From assembly GCA_035582835.1 (NCBI GenBank), contig JAYKAV010003266.1:3056368-3120367 (forward strand): DNA of 64,000 nucleotides, in the 5' to 3' direction. This document shows, piece after piece, positions 22,791-35,400 of the stretch. Numbering within the stretch: the first letter of the stretch is position 1; each line of letters begins with the position of its first letter. Below the pieces are notes generated by a model, which was not told where the DNA came from, did not search any database, and saw only the letters and a program-made list of their open reading frames with translations. Made by a program: the position numbers and the translations under genes. This DNA is from Phoebastria nigripes. Its lineage: Eukaryota > Chordata > Aves > Procellariiformes > Diomedeidae.

Positions 22791-23716
22791 GCCATGAGTA
22801 TCACAGCAGCCAGATCCACCGGGGCTCTGCTCCATGCGGTTCAGGGGGTAACCTCGGGGCTTTCCCCCTGCTCTCCCTCCCCGCACAGCTGAGCTGTGGG
22901 CTGCCGGGTTCATACAAGCTCGAGGTGCTGCTGTTCACCCCGTGTGCCCAAGCGTGGGTGCACAGGGCAGGGAGCTCGGGCTCAGGGGCTGGCAGCCCCT
23001 GTGCTGCTGCAGGGCCTGGGACCAGCCTGTGGCAGAGGGCCAGCATGTTTCTAGCAGCCCTCACCCACAGGCATTGGCCTTTCCAAAGCCCAGCGTCACC
23101 AGGAGCTGCTCCACGGTGTGGCTGATGTGCCTCTCATGGCTGCAGACGATGTGCATGGGTGCCCCGGTCCCCCCACCACCGGCAGCAGCCCTGGAGAGGG
23201 AGAAAGTTGCAGCCCACGGGTGATGGTGTTCACCGCTGGACGCTGAGCTTGCCGAGAGCAACTCCAGGGAGGGGTCCGCGCGCCCCCGGGGGCAGCCGAA
23301 GTGCCTGTGTTGGCCAAGAGTGTGAGAGCATATGGCAGCGGTCTAGAAAGCAGGCGGTTCCCAAAACCACATCACTGGTACGGTGCCGGCATGTGGCATC
23401 TGAGACCACCTGTGCCCACCTACCTGTCCCTGTCTCTGTCTCCGGCCAGGACTTGCCGTCTCCGGGAGGAGCTCACGGCAGGAGGTTGGACTCGCGAGCC
23501 GTGGTTTTAACTGCTGTGGCTCAGAGGAAAGGGGCTGCACGGGGTGTTTTCGGCTCCCAGCAGTGGCTCCTTCCCCACCTTTCCCTGGCTGCAGGAAAGA
23601 AAAGTGAAGCTGCACAGGGGGACAGGCAGACACCCCCCGGCCCTGATGGGGATGAGGGAGGCAGGACGGGCTCACGGGTGGTGGAAGCAGGCTCCTGCGC
23701 CCTGCCGTGCCCTGGG

Positions 23717-23833
23717 GAGGGCCATGGTGGCATTGGCACCGGTCACAGTGGCATGGACACTGCCCACAGTAGCACAGGCACTGGCCATGGTGGCATTGGC
23801 ACCAGCCATGGTGGCACAGGCACTGGCCACCGC
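23717..23833 (+). repeat. 21-bp minisatellite, about 5.5 copies
   Basis: Units begin at 23729, 23750, 23771, 23792 and 23813, each of the form GGCAYNGGCACYGGCCAYGGT with substitutions. The period is a multiple of three, so it reads as a Gly/Thr/His heptapeptide repeat, but no gene supports translation. Confidence 0.85.
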
Positions 23834-24454
23834 CGCTTGCTCCAGGTGAGACCCGAGCACCCCGGAGCCGGCTGCCGGCTGTGGCTCTGCACCGCTTTAA
23901 GCTTTTCCGCTCGGAAATTTTTCCTCCAGACACTTTGACCTCAGGGGCAGCGAGTATTTTTCATGTAGATCAGTCGAAATTCCCCCGGAGACAGCGCAGG
24001 AATGCGAAGCATGTTATCCTTGGTACCAGCTCTTTCTTTTTACGGCCTAAGCTTGGCCACGCCGGCAGGGGGGAGGGGATGTCTGGGGTCCTGCCGTCTT
24101 TCCCATTGATGATTGCCAACATCCCTCCCCCCCCGCAAACCCCCTTCCTCTTCTTCCTCCTCCTCCTTGGGAAAACTCCCNCTCTGCGTTGCACCCCCAC
24201 GGTGTGTGGGGGTCAGCCGTCCCGGCGGGTGCCTGGGTGAGGGTCTCCATGCCAGGGTTTGCAGCGGGGTGAGCGGGGGCGAACCGGGGGTGAGACAATG
24301 CTAGCAGCACCCCAAAAAGGAGGTGAGCGCCTCTGGGTCCCTGCATGAGGGAGCAGCCTCCAGCTCTCAGTACTCCTCTCCTTGGGCCCGCAGGGAGGTC
24401 CCTGGAGCAACGGGGACGCTGTGGGGATATTTGGGAGATCCACCAGCAGAGCAG

Positions 24455-24610
24455 AGGGCACCAAATACATTATTTTATTGTCCGAGGCTCGTGCAGCTGG
24501 AAACCTGGTGGTGTAACACTAGCGAGATAAATCGCTGCCTTGTTCGTCTCCATTAAGTGCAATTACCCCTTAGATACCAAAAAAATTTATTATTATTACT
24601 TCTTCCAAGC
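24455..24610. promoter_or_regulatory. AT-rich island, candidate regulatory element
   Basis: A compact AT-rich block with GATAAATC, TTAAGTGCAATTA (NK-type and homeodomain-like cores) and a (TTA)n run, flanked by GC-rich DNA. No coding signal is visible. Function inferred from composition only. Confidence 0.25.
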
Positions 24611-25260
24611 TTGCTGCGGTGACAGGTGATCATGCACATGTGGCAGGGGAAGGGGGCCAGTGCTGCCTGGCCACTCCTCACCCCACACCACAGTGCCCGG
24701 GCACCCCAGGGTGCCTTTGGGTGGCACCGGCAGCACGGTTGCAACGCTGCAAACCAGCCCCAAACGGGGAGCGAAGGGAAACCCTGCAGAGGGAAGCGCT
24801 CCTTCGGCTGTGCCAGCCGGAGAGGTCCCACCCCACCAGCTCAGCCACAGCGTTGGTGCCCCTCACCCCTGCAGAAACCCTCCGACCCGTCTCTGGCTTT
24901 CCCCACTGAGCTCCCAATGTCTGTCCTCCCTGCGTGCAGCAGGCACCAGCCTCTGTATGCCCCCATGCCAGCCCCACGCGATGCGGCTCGCAGTGGATGC
25001 GACCTGCTCNCCATGCTGGGGAAGGGGTGGCTGAGCCCTGGGGCCCCAGGGTGCGGGGCCATGAGGGTCCTTGTGCCCAGTGGCACCAGCTCGGTGTGCC
25101 TCGCAGCCACCGGCACTGCCCGGGCCCCCGCCGCCCCTGTCACTCTGTCTTATCCTGCTTTCAATAGCAGACTGGGAGCCCAGCTGCAGCTATTACATAA
25201 AATGCAATTAGCAACACGGGCGAGGGAGGCCTGAATGGCATTAAGGAATTCCTCCCGGGC

Positions 25261-25268
25261 TGACGTCA
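25261..25268. promoter_or_regulatory. Full palindromic CRE (TGACGTCA)
   Basis: A perfect cAMP response element octamer, preceded by an AT-rich patch (25180-25250). CREs of this form bind CREB/ATF proteins. No promoter or gene start is seen nearby, so it may be an enhancer site or chance. Confidence 0.35.
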
Positions 25269-26435
25269 AAGCTTCACCTCTCCTCCCGCCACCCGCACAA
25301 AGGGGGCTGTTATGAGCCCCCCTGGCCCCGCTGTGCCGGTGCCTACTGGGAGAATGCGAGTCCTCAGGGAGCCCCGGGCTGCACATGCTATGCGGGAATT
25401 GTCCCTGCGACCAGCACGAATGTCACCAGCTGCTCCCTGGCTCCCTGCGTGGGATTTTCTGGCTCCCGCCTCCCCCTTGCCGGGCATGGGAAGATGCCGG
25501 CAGGCCCTGTCTGCCAGCTGCTTGCCCGCAAGAGCGGGGCTTGGCCAGGTGCCCAGGCNTGGGGAGCGGGAGGATGCTGGATGCTGGAGGGGCAGCAGGG
25601 ATGTTGCTCCTGGCTGGCCAGCAAGACCCAGCCCACGGCCTCTGCGGCTCCCTGGGACAGGATGGAGTGGAAATGGGGACCAGCCCAGGCAGCTGGGCAA
25701 GGGGGACAGGCAGATCCGGGAACAGGAGGTGTCAGAGGTCCCAAAATTCCTGCTGGGATAGCAGTTGCCCAGCAGGCTGGAGGAGCTCTGCTCACTGCCT
25801 CAGCACTGGGGCCTCCCCCGGCCGCTGCCAAGGAGGTCGCGGGGGCTGGCAGTGCGAGGACATGAGCATTTTGATGTGAATGCCCCAAAGTGTCACAGGC
25901 TGCTCCTCTGCCCTCAGCCAGCTGCAAACCTGCCTCTGCTGCCGGGGGCTGCCCAGCTTCGCAGCGCTCTCCTGAGCAAGGGGGGGTGGCAGGGCTCACG
26001 CATGGTGCTCCTACCCCAGCACCTCCTCCAGTTTGCAGAGGTCACAGCGATTGCTGGTGCTGAGCTGTGGCACACACCCTCCCCGTGCTTGGACACCCTA
26101 TTGCACCCACCTCCCGCTGCAAAGGGAGCCTGCAGCCTCCTGAGACAAGGTGCTCCCTGTCTCCGGCAGAAATCCCCCCCTTTCCCGCAAGCTCAGGGAC
26201 ACCAGNCCTCCCCCTCCGCGCCCTGGGCATCCCCCCCAGCCCCTCCTCGCTGCTCCAGGGCAGGGGAGATGGGGCAGTGCCACGCTGCAGGCAGGAAGGG
26301 GTTAAAGCGTTAATTGGGGTGAGGGACCTCACCCTGCCCCTGCACGGCATTTAGGGAGGATGCTCCGGGGCGGCTCCCGGGCCGCCGCCCACCGCCGGTC
26401 CCTCTGCGGCGGAGGCCGGGGGCCCCCCTGCGGCC

Positions 26436-26517
26436 GCGGACTCGGACTCGGACTCGGACTCGGACTCGGACTCGGACTCGGACTCGGACTCGGACTCGGA
26501 CTCGGACTCGGACTCGG
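26436..26517. repeat. (ACTCGG)n hexanucleotide repeat
   Basis: About 13.5 uninterrupted copies of a 6-bp unit containing CpG. It reads as Leu-Gly repeats on + and Pro-Ser repeats on -. The neighbouring 26350-26440 segment is CpG-rich. No splice sites, start context or domain supports a real protein. Confidence 0.95.
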
Positions 26518-28110
26518 CACCCCTCTGCCCGGTGGGACGCCGGGACCCTCAGGAAAGAGGCTTTTCTCCGTTCTCTCCCGGCTCCTTCCTGCCTGCGGGC
26601 GTGGGGCTCGCAGAGGTGGGGCAGCTGCCCCCCCTCCCCGGGCTCTCAGGGTTTGGGCTCAGGCAGGACCAAGCAGCAAAGGGAGCTGGGTTTAGGGAGC
26701 TCAGACTTTGAAAATGAATTACTCACTGTTTTGTTCTTACAGATATTTAATGGCATAAAAGCTGACCTGCTGCTGATGCAGCCCGTGCAGCACGCACCTC
26801 GTCGGGATGCGGCAGGGCAGGTAGCTCTGCTGAACCTGAGGATGTGGCAGGTTCCCCAGCCCTGTGCCCGAAAATCAGTGCCACTCAGGGCAAGTCCACG
26901 TTCCTCAAATGAAGTTCATGGAGATATGACCGTTCACTCCAGAGAGGATGTGTCCTGGGTGTCACCGGCAGCAACAGGCCAGGCTTCAGGGAGCCTCCAC
27001 AAAGGTCTGTACTGTCCCTGCCTGCCCATCCCACCTGGGCATGGCCCCTGCTCCTGCACTGTCCTGCGCACTGGGGCTCGGCTGCCTTGTCTCTGATATT
27101 AAACCTATGTCACCTCCTAGATGCCCTTTCCAGTGAGTACAGGGGATGCCTGGGAGTGGGGTCCATCTGTGTGCCCCCAATCCATCACCAGCCAGAGGTA
27201 CTACTAGACCCCCTCAAAGCCCCACTGCCCGCGGCCTCGCTTCTCCCCACCCGAGTCTGCTCAGCAGCCAGTTCAGATCCATTTGCCATCTTTNCAGGTC
27301 AAAGCAGCTGAAACCCAGCCTGCTGCTGCGCTTCAGAAATAGTGCGGGCTTATCTCCCGGCTGCCTCCCTGCTCACCCATGCTGAGCTCGCTCGCAGCAT
27401 GCGTGGTTTAACTTTGGTGCAAACCGAGGCGCTGGGATGCATCTGGTACCTGCTGGCCCAGGGGGGCCACCTCTTGCTGTGGTCACCCTCCGCAAGCCAT
27501 GGCTCTTCTCTGTCCTCAGTCTCCTCCACCACTTTTCTCCTTGTTGATGCATCAGACCCAGTGCCCTGGGGTCAGGGCTCCCACTCAGACCTTTCGGCTG
27601 TGGCCCCACGGTACAAGCTGGGGTCTTCAGCCCAGTGCCCCCCCAGCCCTCCTCCTTGCAGCCCCCCACCCTTGTGTTGCCGGTTCCTTTGGCAGAGCGC
27701 AGGGCTCCTGCAGGCACCCACTGCCCCGTGCAGAGCTCCTGCACCGAGCCCCAGCTGCTGGGATGCACTGAGAGTTGTGCCAGTGTGAGGTGATGTTCAA
27801 GTGCCCAGGGGATGCAGGGAGCCCGATGTGGGGGTGCAGGTGGGCTTGGCTTGGCCCTGGGAGCACGGAGGAGGTGGGAGAGGACACGTACCTTCCCCTC
27901 CACAGGCTGGAACTGTCTCTGCCCCTTCTGTGGGACCCCCTGACCCTCCCAAGCACCCCGTGCCCTGCACCAGCCCTGCACATCAGGCTGGGAAGTGCCA
28001 CAGAATATGTTAAGGGCCAAATTCTCAGCCGAGGCAAACTGGTTCAGAGCCTCCAAAGTTGGTGGAGTGGCACCCATTTGCACCAGAGGAGGATCTGACT
28101 GTGCATATGC

Positions 28111-28175
28111 TTTTATATATATATTTATATATATATATATATGTGTGTGTATAGATATATTACATAAATATATAT
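28111..28175. repeat. (TA)n-rich simple repeat
   Basis: An AT/TG dinucleotide-rich tract. On the - strand it contains TATAAA (TTTATA on +, 28112-28117 and 28124-28129) and an AATATA, both minor poly(A)-signal variants. It may therefore lie at or near the TMCC2 3' end. Confidence 0.85.
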
Positions 28176-28323
28176 GTATGAAATAATTTAAGAAACATCT
28201 GAGACAGCATGCTGTGCTCTTGTGTAGGGCCGGGGAGGCTGGGAAGGCAGCTGCTCGCCTCCCCCCGCTCTACCAGCTTTGATTCACAAATGGAAACAGA
28301 GTCTTGAATTAAATTAAAAACCG

Positions 28324-28345
28324 CACGCGCACACACACACACACA
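28324..28345. repeat. (CA)n microsatellite
   Basis: A short CA dinucleotide run with two CpG interruptions at its left end. Confidence 0.85.
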
Positions 28346-29167
28346 TGACACGGTGCAGAGGCTGTAAAACTCAGAGGCGTGATGCTGGAAAGTCCAGGTG
28401 TCCCTGAAGAGATCAGATCAACTAAAGCCAAAGGAGGGGGAAATAAATAAATGAAGGGAAACTAGCGGAGGGGATCTCACTTGTGCCGGTGCTGTCTTCA
28501 GCATTGGGTCCCCTGTGTCTGCCCAGGCCCCTGTGGGGACACAGGGACAATGTCACAGCCCTGCTCTGTCCNGGCTGGGCTGCGGTGGGGTTGGGAGAGG
28601 CTGGTAGGATGTGCANGTCTTGCTGCATTTGCCTTGGACCTGCTTTTTCCTTTGCCACGTGCTTTGCTTTCGCTCCATCCTGGGACTGAGCTTTTTGCCA
28701 TCTTGGTTGTCAAGGATGAAAGGGAAAACCCAGCCCCAATTAACCCCTCTCCTCTCTCTGCAGAAAGTTCTCCCAGAGCCGGGTTTGGTCCAGCTCAATC
28801 CTTCCCACCAACAGAAGACCTCTGCAGAAGACCTCCTTCCCACAGACTTTCAGAACAGAATGACATTTAAAAAACAACCCAAAAACCCTAGAAAAACCCA
28901 GCGCCCCATAAATTACCAGTTTCTTCCAAAACTCCTCCTCGTTCTCCATCCCGCCCTCCCCAAACATCACAGAGGACTGATGGATCCCGGCTCCGACACG
29001 CTGCTCTCCAAGCAATCGCCGCCAGCTGCAGTGAGGATGGAGGGCCGGGAAAGCAACTGAGCTGAGCATGTGAAGAAACAACCCGAAGGCTTTGGACCAC
29101 CGTCCCCCCGGCCCTCTCCTCTGCGGGAAATGGAAAGCCCCCAGGGCCGCAGCGCCCGGGCTGCGGA

Positions 29168-29479
29168 TCAGCTGGGGAGCAGGACGTGCTCCAGAAAGTA
29201 GGTGATGGAGTCCCAGTGCTTCCAGAGGAAGAAGAGGAAGAGGACAAGCAGGGCGGTGCTGAGGATGCGCATGCGGGTCTTCATGAGTGGGGTGATGAAG
29301 TTGGCGATGGTGGAGACGAAGACGAGCAGCACGGCCATCAGGGCCAGGATGACGTTGATGAACTTGCCCAGCAGCGCCCGGGCATTGGCGTTCTCCACCC
29401 CTTCCAGCTGCACCACCTGCTGCTGCTGCTGCTGCAGCTCCAGCTTGGTCACCCGCGTCAGGCAGGACTCCACCGCCTC
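29168..29479 (-). CDS. TMCC2: TMCC2 last coding exon (membrane anchor)
   Basis: It begins [15 protein letters not shown] after a CGCAG acceptor and includes a Q6 run. It then encodes two hydrophobic helices ([20 protein letters not shown] and [14 protein letters not shown]) and stops with TGA at 29170-29168. Confidence 0.95.
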   Translation of the reverse strand, partial: EAVESCLTRVTKLELQQQQQQVVQLEGVENANARALLGKFINVILALMAVLLVFVSTIANFITPLMKTRMRILSTALLVLFLFFLWKHWDSITYFLEHVLLPS

Positions 29480-32400
29480 CTGCGAGGGACAGCATGTTAG
29501 GGCCTGCCACTGGCGCCGGGGATGCCCCACAATGGCTTTTGGTACTTGCCCTGTGCTCTGAGACCTTGCTGCTGGAAAGTTTTACTTGCACAGCTCCAAT
29601 GGGTGCACGACCTTGTGACAGTGACCACCCCAGCTGGAAAGGGGTTTCCCCCTGCAAACCCTTGGCCCATGCGATGTGCAAGGCATGCCCGGTCCTGCTC
29701 TGTCTGTGCCGGGGAAGGTCTTGGTGCCAGGAGTACCTACTGCAGCAGGGGAGATGACCCAAACTGGGACAGTGGGGACTATGTGTTGGCCCACACGTGG
29801 CTCGGAACAGCCCAGCGCTGCAGCCATCCACCCAGAGCCTTGCCCTGCCTTGAGCACCCGGGGACTTTAGCGCAGCGGGGACTCGCTGGGGCACAGACAG
29901 GGATTTTGGGGACATGGCTTAGTTACCTGCTTCTTGCTGTGACAGCATCACAGTGAGGACCTCATCTGGAGGGTGCTAGAAAAAGGGATCCCCCTTGCCC
30001 ACCCTCTTTCTCAGCCCAGGGTCCCTCCCTCACCCCATGGATGGACGGTGCAGTGGGGTCTGAGCCCTCATGCTCACCTACCTGGATGTCCCGTGCCCTC
30101 TCGTAGGACTGGTAGGCCACCTTCTCCTCCATGCTGGCCAGCTCCTGCTTCAGGTTGGTCATTTCGTTCTGGTGCAGCTCGGTGAGGTCGTTCAGCTGCT
30201 CCTCCAGGCGCTCGTACCTGCGCACGAGGGGTGGAGGGGCACTGGGGCGGGCAGGTCCCCTCCCCGGACCCCCCTGCCCTCCTTCCCCTCACACTGGGGA
30301 AACCGCCCGTCCTGTCCGACCCACCCCGCTCCTGGCTGTAGCTGGTTATGGCTGCCGAAGGGAAAACATTGCATGATCCTTCACGGGAGTGGTGCTGCCG
30401 GGGGTCAGGCAGCAGGGACTGCAGCTCCCCACATCCCTGGCATGCAGGGCTTAGCTGGACAAGCCCAGGATGGTGGCCTCGTGGTCCCCAAAGAGCCACC
30501 CTGGGTGACATGTGCTGCCACTGCGGTACCCACCCATCCCTACCTGTACCGCTCCTCTTGCAAGCACTGTGTCATGTAGGTGTAATCCCGCTGCAGCTGG
30601 GCCTTGAGGTCCTCCATGGAGTCCTCCAGGTGCGACTGGCTGTCCTTGATCTCCCGGAGCTCCTCCAGGATGGTGTCAAAGTTATTGTGGTGGCTGTCCA
30701 GCGTGTTGGACTTGGGGCTCCCCAAGCCACCGGGTCCTGCCCCTGAGTTGCTGCCAGCAGCTGAGCCGGAGGTGGCACTGGAGCACTCGTCGTCGCTGCC
30801 GTACTTGGGGCTGGAGACCAGGGTGGCACTGCCGCTGAGAGCCCGCGAAGCCTCCTCTGGGTGCCCATCATCCAGCGTGTCCTTCAGGTGGGCGATGTTG
30901 TCCGCGCTGCCAAACTTGTTCCGGATGAGGCTGGCAAACTCCCGGGGCTTGGAGACCACGGCAGTGTGGGTGGCCTGGGACAGACCCGAGAGCCCTCCCT
31001 TGACGCCCTCCACCACGCCGCCGCCGAAGCCGCTGATGCTGGAGCGAACGTTGGCGCCCACGTCCTTGAGACCCTGGTGCATGTCCCGGAAGACATCCTT
31101 GGGCTGCCGGGAAGGGCCGTTCTGCTCGATCTCCTTCAGCTTCTTGTGGTAATGCTCCAGCTTCTTGTGCAGCTGCGCGATGGTCTGTGCCGATTTCTGG
31201 TTCTTCTTCTCGAAAACCTGCTTGATGCGGGAGGCTTGCTGCTTGTCCGCGTTGTTGGCCAGCTTCAGGTACTCGGCCACGTTGTCATCCCGAGCCTCCT
31301 GCTCGATCTTGATCTGCTCGGTGATCTTGAGGATCTTCTGGTGCAGGTGCTCAATGGCAGCTTTTGTCCTGTGAGGGTCAGGGGTGCCATCGGGCACATC
31401 CAGGCAGACGGTGCCGTCGGCGTCACCGTGCCCAGCGGTGGAGGGCAGGCTGAGCGCGGCCACGTCCCCCTTGTCCAGCTGCGAGCAAAGAGAGAGGAGG
31501 GCGATGCTCAACGGAGGGAGCGAACGGCCAGGCAGCCCCCGGGGAGGGGGCAGGAGAGGAACGGGGTGGGGGGGCAGAGGAGGGAGAGGGAGGCAAGAGC
31601 TGGGCAGGAAAATAGTTAACCAGAGCAACAGCGAGAAGCTGTTTTTTTTCCAGCTGGTTAAGCGTTTCCCAGCCATACCACTACTGTTGGCATCCCAGGA
31701 ATAAGCCAGTTAGAGGGCGCAGCAACAAAATAATTAGGGTTTCGGGGCTGGTTTTGGCCAATTGCTTTCAGCAAGGAGCATCTGCTGCTGGGAGCTCAGC
31801 TCTGACCTTCCACCCTCGCTCTGTGCAGAGGCGGGCACCCGCGTTTCTGGGCTGCTGGACACCCAGCGCCAGCCAGGGAAAAAGGAGCGAGGAGCTAAAA
31901 CTGGAACCCATCATCAAATCTCCCACCAAACCAGCAGTGAGGCAGGGATTGAGCAACCTGGAGGTATTTTAGTCTTGTTTTCAGACTTTGCCTTTTAGCC
32001 TAGATGCACACAGGAGTTTTTCAGCTGAAGAGAAACTCTGCCATAACCCCAGTTTGCAGGTTACTCCTGATCCCCAGAGAGCGGCTGGCTGCAGGTGCAG
32101 GGACTCCTTTGCTTTCTTTTCCAAGGTTTCTCACCTAGCAATGCCAGACCCCTCTGCAAACACAAGCTGCCACCTAGAAAGCTCGGACACATGCTGATTT
32201 CCATTTTACAGATGGAAAAATTGGAACATTGGGAGAGGAAATCACTTGCCTGAGGCCACACTTAAAATCACTGGCAGAGCCTGGACTGCAACCCAGGGTC
32301 CTGCCTCACGCTCTCCAACCCAGGCATGCTGCTTTGCCACTTGAAAAAAAAAATCACTAAATCTTTCCAGCTGCTGGGTTTTATATGCAGATTCTTATGC

Positions 32401-35400
32401 AAATATCAGTGGTTGTATAAATGGCTCCTGGCTTCTAATTAAGAGCTGCTTGAAAGTTAAATACTGTTGGCAGACCTGAATAATTTCTAATTTCCATCAC
32501 ACTTTCCCCGAATGACCCTTTAATAGGGATAATGCTGCGAGATCATTACTTAGGAGTGTGTTATCACCAGGAAATGCCTTGCGCGGGAGGGAGGAATGTT
32601 CTCAAGATGCTGCTTATAAACACTCCCGTCTGCAGCAGGTCCCGCGTGGGGCTTGGAAAAGCAGGGGCAAACGCTGCCCTCCTGTTATTTACTCGCATCT
32701 CTTCTTTCCCCGGCGCTGCTGTCCTGCCGGGAGCCCACGGGTGTTGGTGCTTCATGTGGGGGTCCCACTTCCTTGGGAGGCAAAAGCAGACAACCACAAG
32801 CTCGGTGGGAGCATCCCCCAGCCCCTTCCCCAAGGCTTTCCTTCTCTCTCCATTGCAGCAGCACTACTGTAATATGGGGCAGGAGGATGAGAGCAAAGGG
32901 GAAACCCAGCAGCCCCCAGCCCGCAGGCAGACACGGGGCTGAGCTGGGAGCTGAATCAGCACTTTTTTTTTTTTAAAAAATAATGCCCAAGAAACCTGCG
33001 GAGTTTTCAGACCCCGCTGCCAGGCTACTCTTAGCCGCTTGGCCAGGCTGGGCCCTCCAGCCACCCTGCGAAGGGTTTCACTTTGGTTTCTTATCGAGGG
33101 GCAGAAATTAGAAGCAGCAGGAAACAGATTTTTTGCCCCGATGCCCAATTCTCTGTACAGTAAGGGACAAACCAGCTGTGGAAAAGGAAAAGGCAGCCCT
33201 GGAGATGTCGAAACGGGAAACCCCAACTGGGCCAGTGAAGGGGGGAAGTTGCTCAAACTTTGTTTCCAAAGAGGGAAAGGTTTGGGAATCACCCAAACCT
33301 TTCCCCTGCAATGCCAATCTTTTGGATTTATTCGTGGGACTATATTTGGGAGCGCGGAGGAAGGGAGGGCAGGATGGGTGGCAAACGCACGGACCCAACG
33401 CCACCCATCTCTGCTGACACGGCCGGGGTGAAATCCTCTCCCCAAGCCCCACCACAAGCTCTGCTCTCTCTTAATCACAGGACCCATCATATGAGAGCCA
33501 CATCAGGTTATTGCTTTGAAAACAACAACCAAAAAAAGACAATACCGATCTCTGCAGTATTAACAGACAGCGCCTGCTAAATCCCAGCAAGCCTAAATGA
33601 CTGTGCAGTGGATTTAACCGGGGGATTAGTAAAAGCCACACTTTCCCTACATGCAGAAAACCTTCTGGTAGGCACATCAAAATGAAAGTGCTGTTTTCCA
33701 GCACTTGTTTTCCAGGCGGGCTCGGAGGGGAGAGCAGGGGCTGATGTGGGATGCGGGAGGAATGCAGGACGCAAGAAGAAAAATCATTCTTATCAACAGA
33801 GTTCAACCCAGGAGAGCTGAGATATGCAAAAGGCTCAAGCTAATAAGCTGAGCAAACAGTACTTAGAGGGCCACGGCCGGGCACAATTATGCAATGCTGG
33901 TTTATTTGCTGCTGCAGGTTTGATGGAAGAAAGCCCAGGCGGCAGGTGAGGAGCTCGAGGCCCAGCAGCTCGCTCGTGGCCGTGTCCCTGGCGCGGGGCT
34001 GTGGGTCTCCTGGCACACCCATGACTGGAAGGGATTTAAACCCATTCTTAAGAAATTGCACAATTATTGCAAAGTTCAGAACAAAACTCTCAAGACACTT
34101 ACTCACGCCCTGAACTATTCTGTTTTCCATACCCTATAGCCTACTCGGAAGCGCAGTGGATGAGCTAACGCTGTGGCTTCTGCTGCATCGACCCCGAGCG
34201 AGGACTTTCACTACAAAGGGTGACTGTGGTTCCCACCTGAAATACAACCTGGGGATGAAACGATGGTGGGAAGGACCATATGCACCTTCAAGCATGGAAA
34301 AAATAAATACCACTGAACTGTCAAGGGATGCTGGCAGGCAGGGCTGACCCGAGGAGCTGCTGCACTGATCCGGCAGCTCCGCAGCGCAGGTGTCACCGTG
34401 CCCTGGGCCCTTGGTGGCCGTGGAAAGCCACAGGGGAGAGGCCACGGCTGGCAGAGAAATGCAGGCGGGCAGCAGATGTGGGGAGGGTGATTTTGGGGCG
34501 GTCGTTAAATGTGGGTGCTTCCATGGCCCCTCTTCCCCAGAGCACTTTATCAGCATAATTCGGGACAGCATCTGTCCTGTGAGTTGGTGATTGCAATTAG
34601 CCCACGATTACAGGGGATGCTCTGGGTGTCCCCAGTCCCGTCCCCGTCCCCACGTGCGTTTGCAGCCCCGTGCCTCCCAGAGCGCAGCCGCTATTCCCAC
34701 AAGACCGCCTTACCCACCCCAGGCATTGAAAATAGAAGCAGGAGCCTTGACTCGCACTTCCCACCCTCCTTTCAAGCCTGCAGCAGAGACCAAAGCAGGA
34801 GCCCTGTGTCCCCCTCCGCGCCCTGCCTGCCCTGCCTGCCCTGCCCGCTGCCCGCTCCCGTGCCGCCCCTGGACGGACACAACGGGCCGGCAGCAGCTGC
34901 CTCCGCTAATTTACCAGCCTGAGAATAATTTTTCTTACATAATGTAGGGAGGCACGCTCAGGGTTTCAGCTTGCAGCGGAGCTTCCCACCCCGTCTTTGC
35001 TGCGCGGGCACGGATCATGCCGGTGGGTTTCATTCACCGAGCACCAGAAACGGAGGTACCGAATGCCCCTGTGGGTTTCTCTTCCCATTGCCATCCTCCC
35101 CGCGGTCTTATTCTAACCCCAGCGGCTGCCGGGACCTACCTCCATCGAGGGCAGGGCTCGGGTCCCCCAGGGCTAGTCGGCGTGGGCTGCTCGGCCGCGT
35201 CCCTGCCGCGGCACGGAGCCCGGCAGCGATGCGCGGGCAGCGCTGGCTGCCATGGCAGGGTGCCTGGCTGGGGGAAAGCGGCAGCTGACAGCAGCAAAGT
35301 TTTGGGGGAGCAGCAGGGAGGGAGGGAGGGAGGAGGAGAGCCCCCCTGCAGACCCCCGTCAGGGCTGGCCCCGCGTCCCCGGGCGCTTCCTGAACGCGCA

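Larger units (their letters stand above)
16591..28100. other. Intergenic region between convergent NUAK2 and TMCC2
   Basis: GC-rich DNA with many short chance open frames but none with a recognised domain or consistent splice pairs. It holds a G14 run, a 21-bp minisatellite, a hexamer satellite and a probable MIR fragment. Several AT-rich islands (near 18360-18420, 22490-22790, 24455-24610 and 25140-25285) stand out from the background and may be regulatory. An AATAAA at 20693 has no associated gene that I can see. Confidence 0.6.
28110..29167 (-). other. TMCC2: TMCC2 3' UTR (inferred extent)
   Basis: Sequence downstream of the TMCC2 stop codon on the - strand. No canonical AATAAA or ATTAAA was found on this strand in the first about 1 kb. 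Only minor-variant hexamers occur, in the (TA)n tract near 28112-28129. The UTR end is therefore uncertain and could lie further on; an ATTAAA for this strand lies at 26746-26751. Confidence 0.35.

Noticed and set aside
26329..26695. Leu-Gly / Pro-Ser repeat 'proteins'
   Set aside because: Direct translation of the ACTCGG hexamer array, with no gene structure.
28740..29915. 391-codon - strand frame that includes part of the TMCC2 last exon in another frame
   Set aside because: It overlaps the true TMCC2 exon (29168-29479) in a different reading frame and runs through intron and UTR. No family resemblance.
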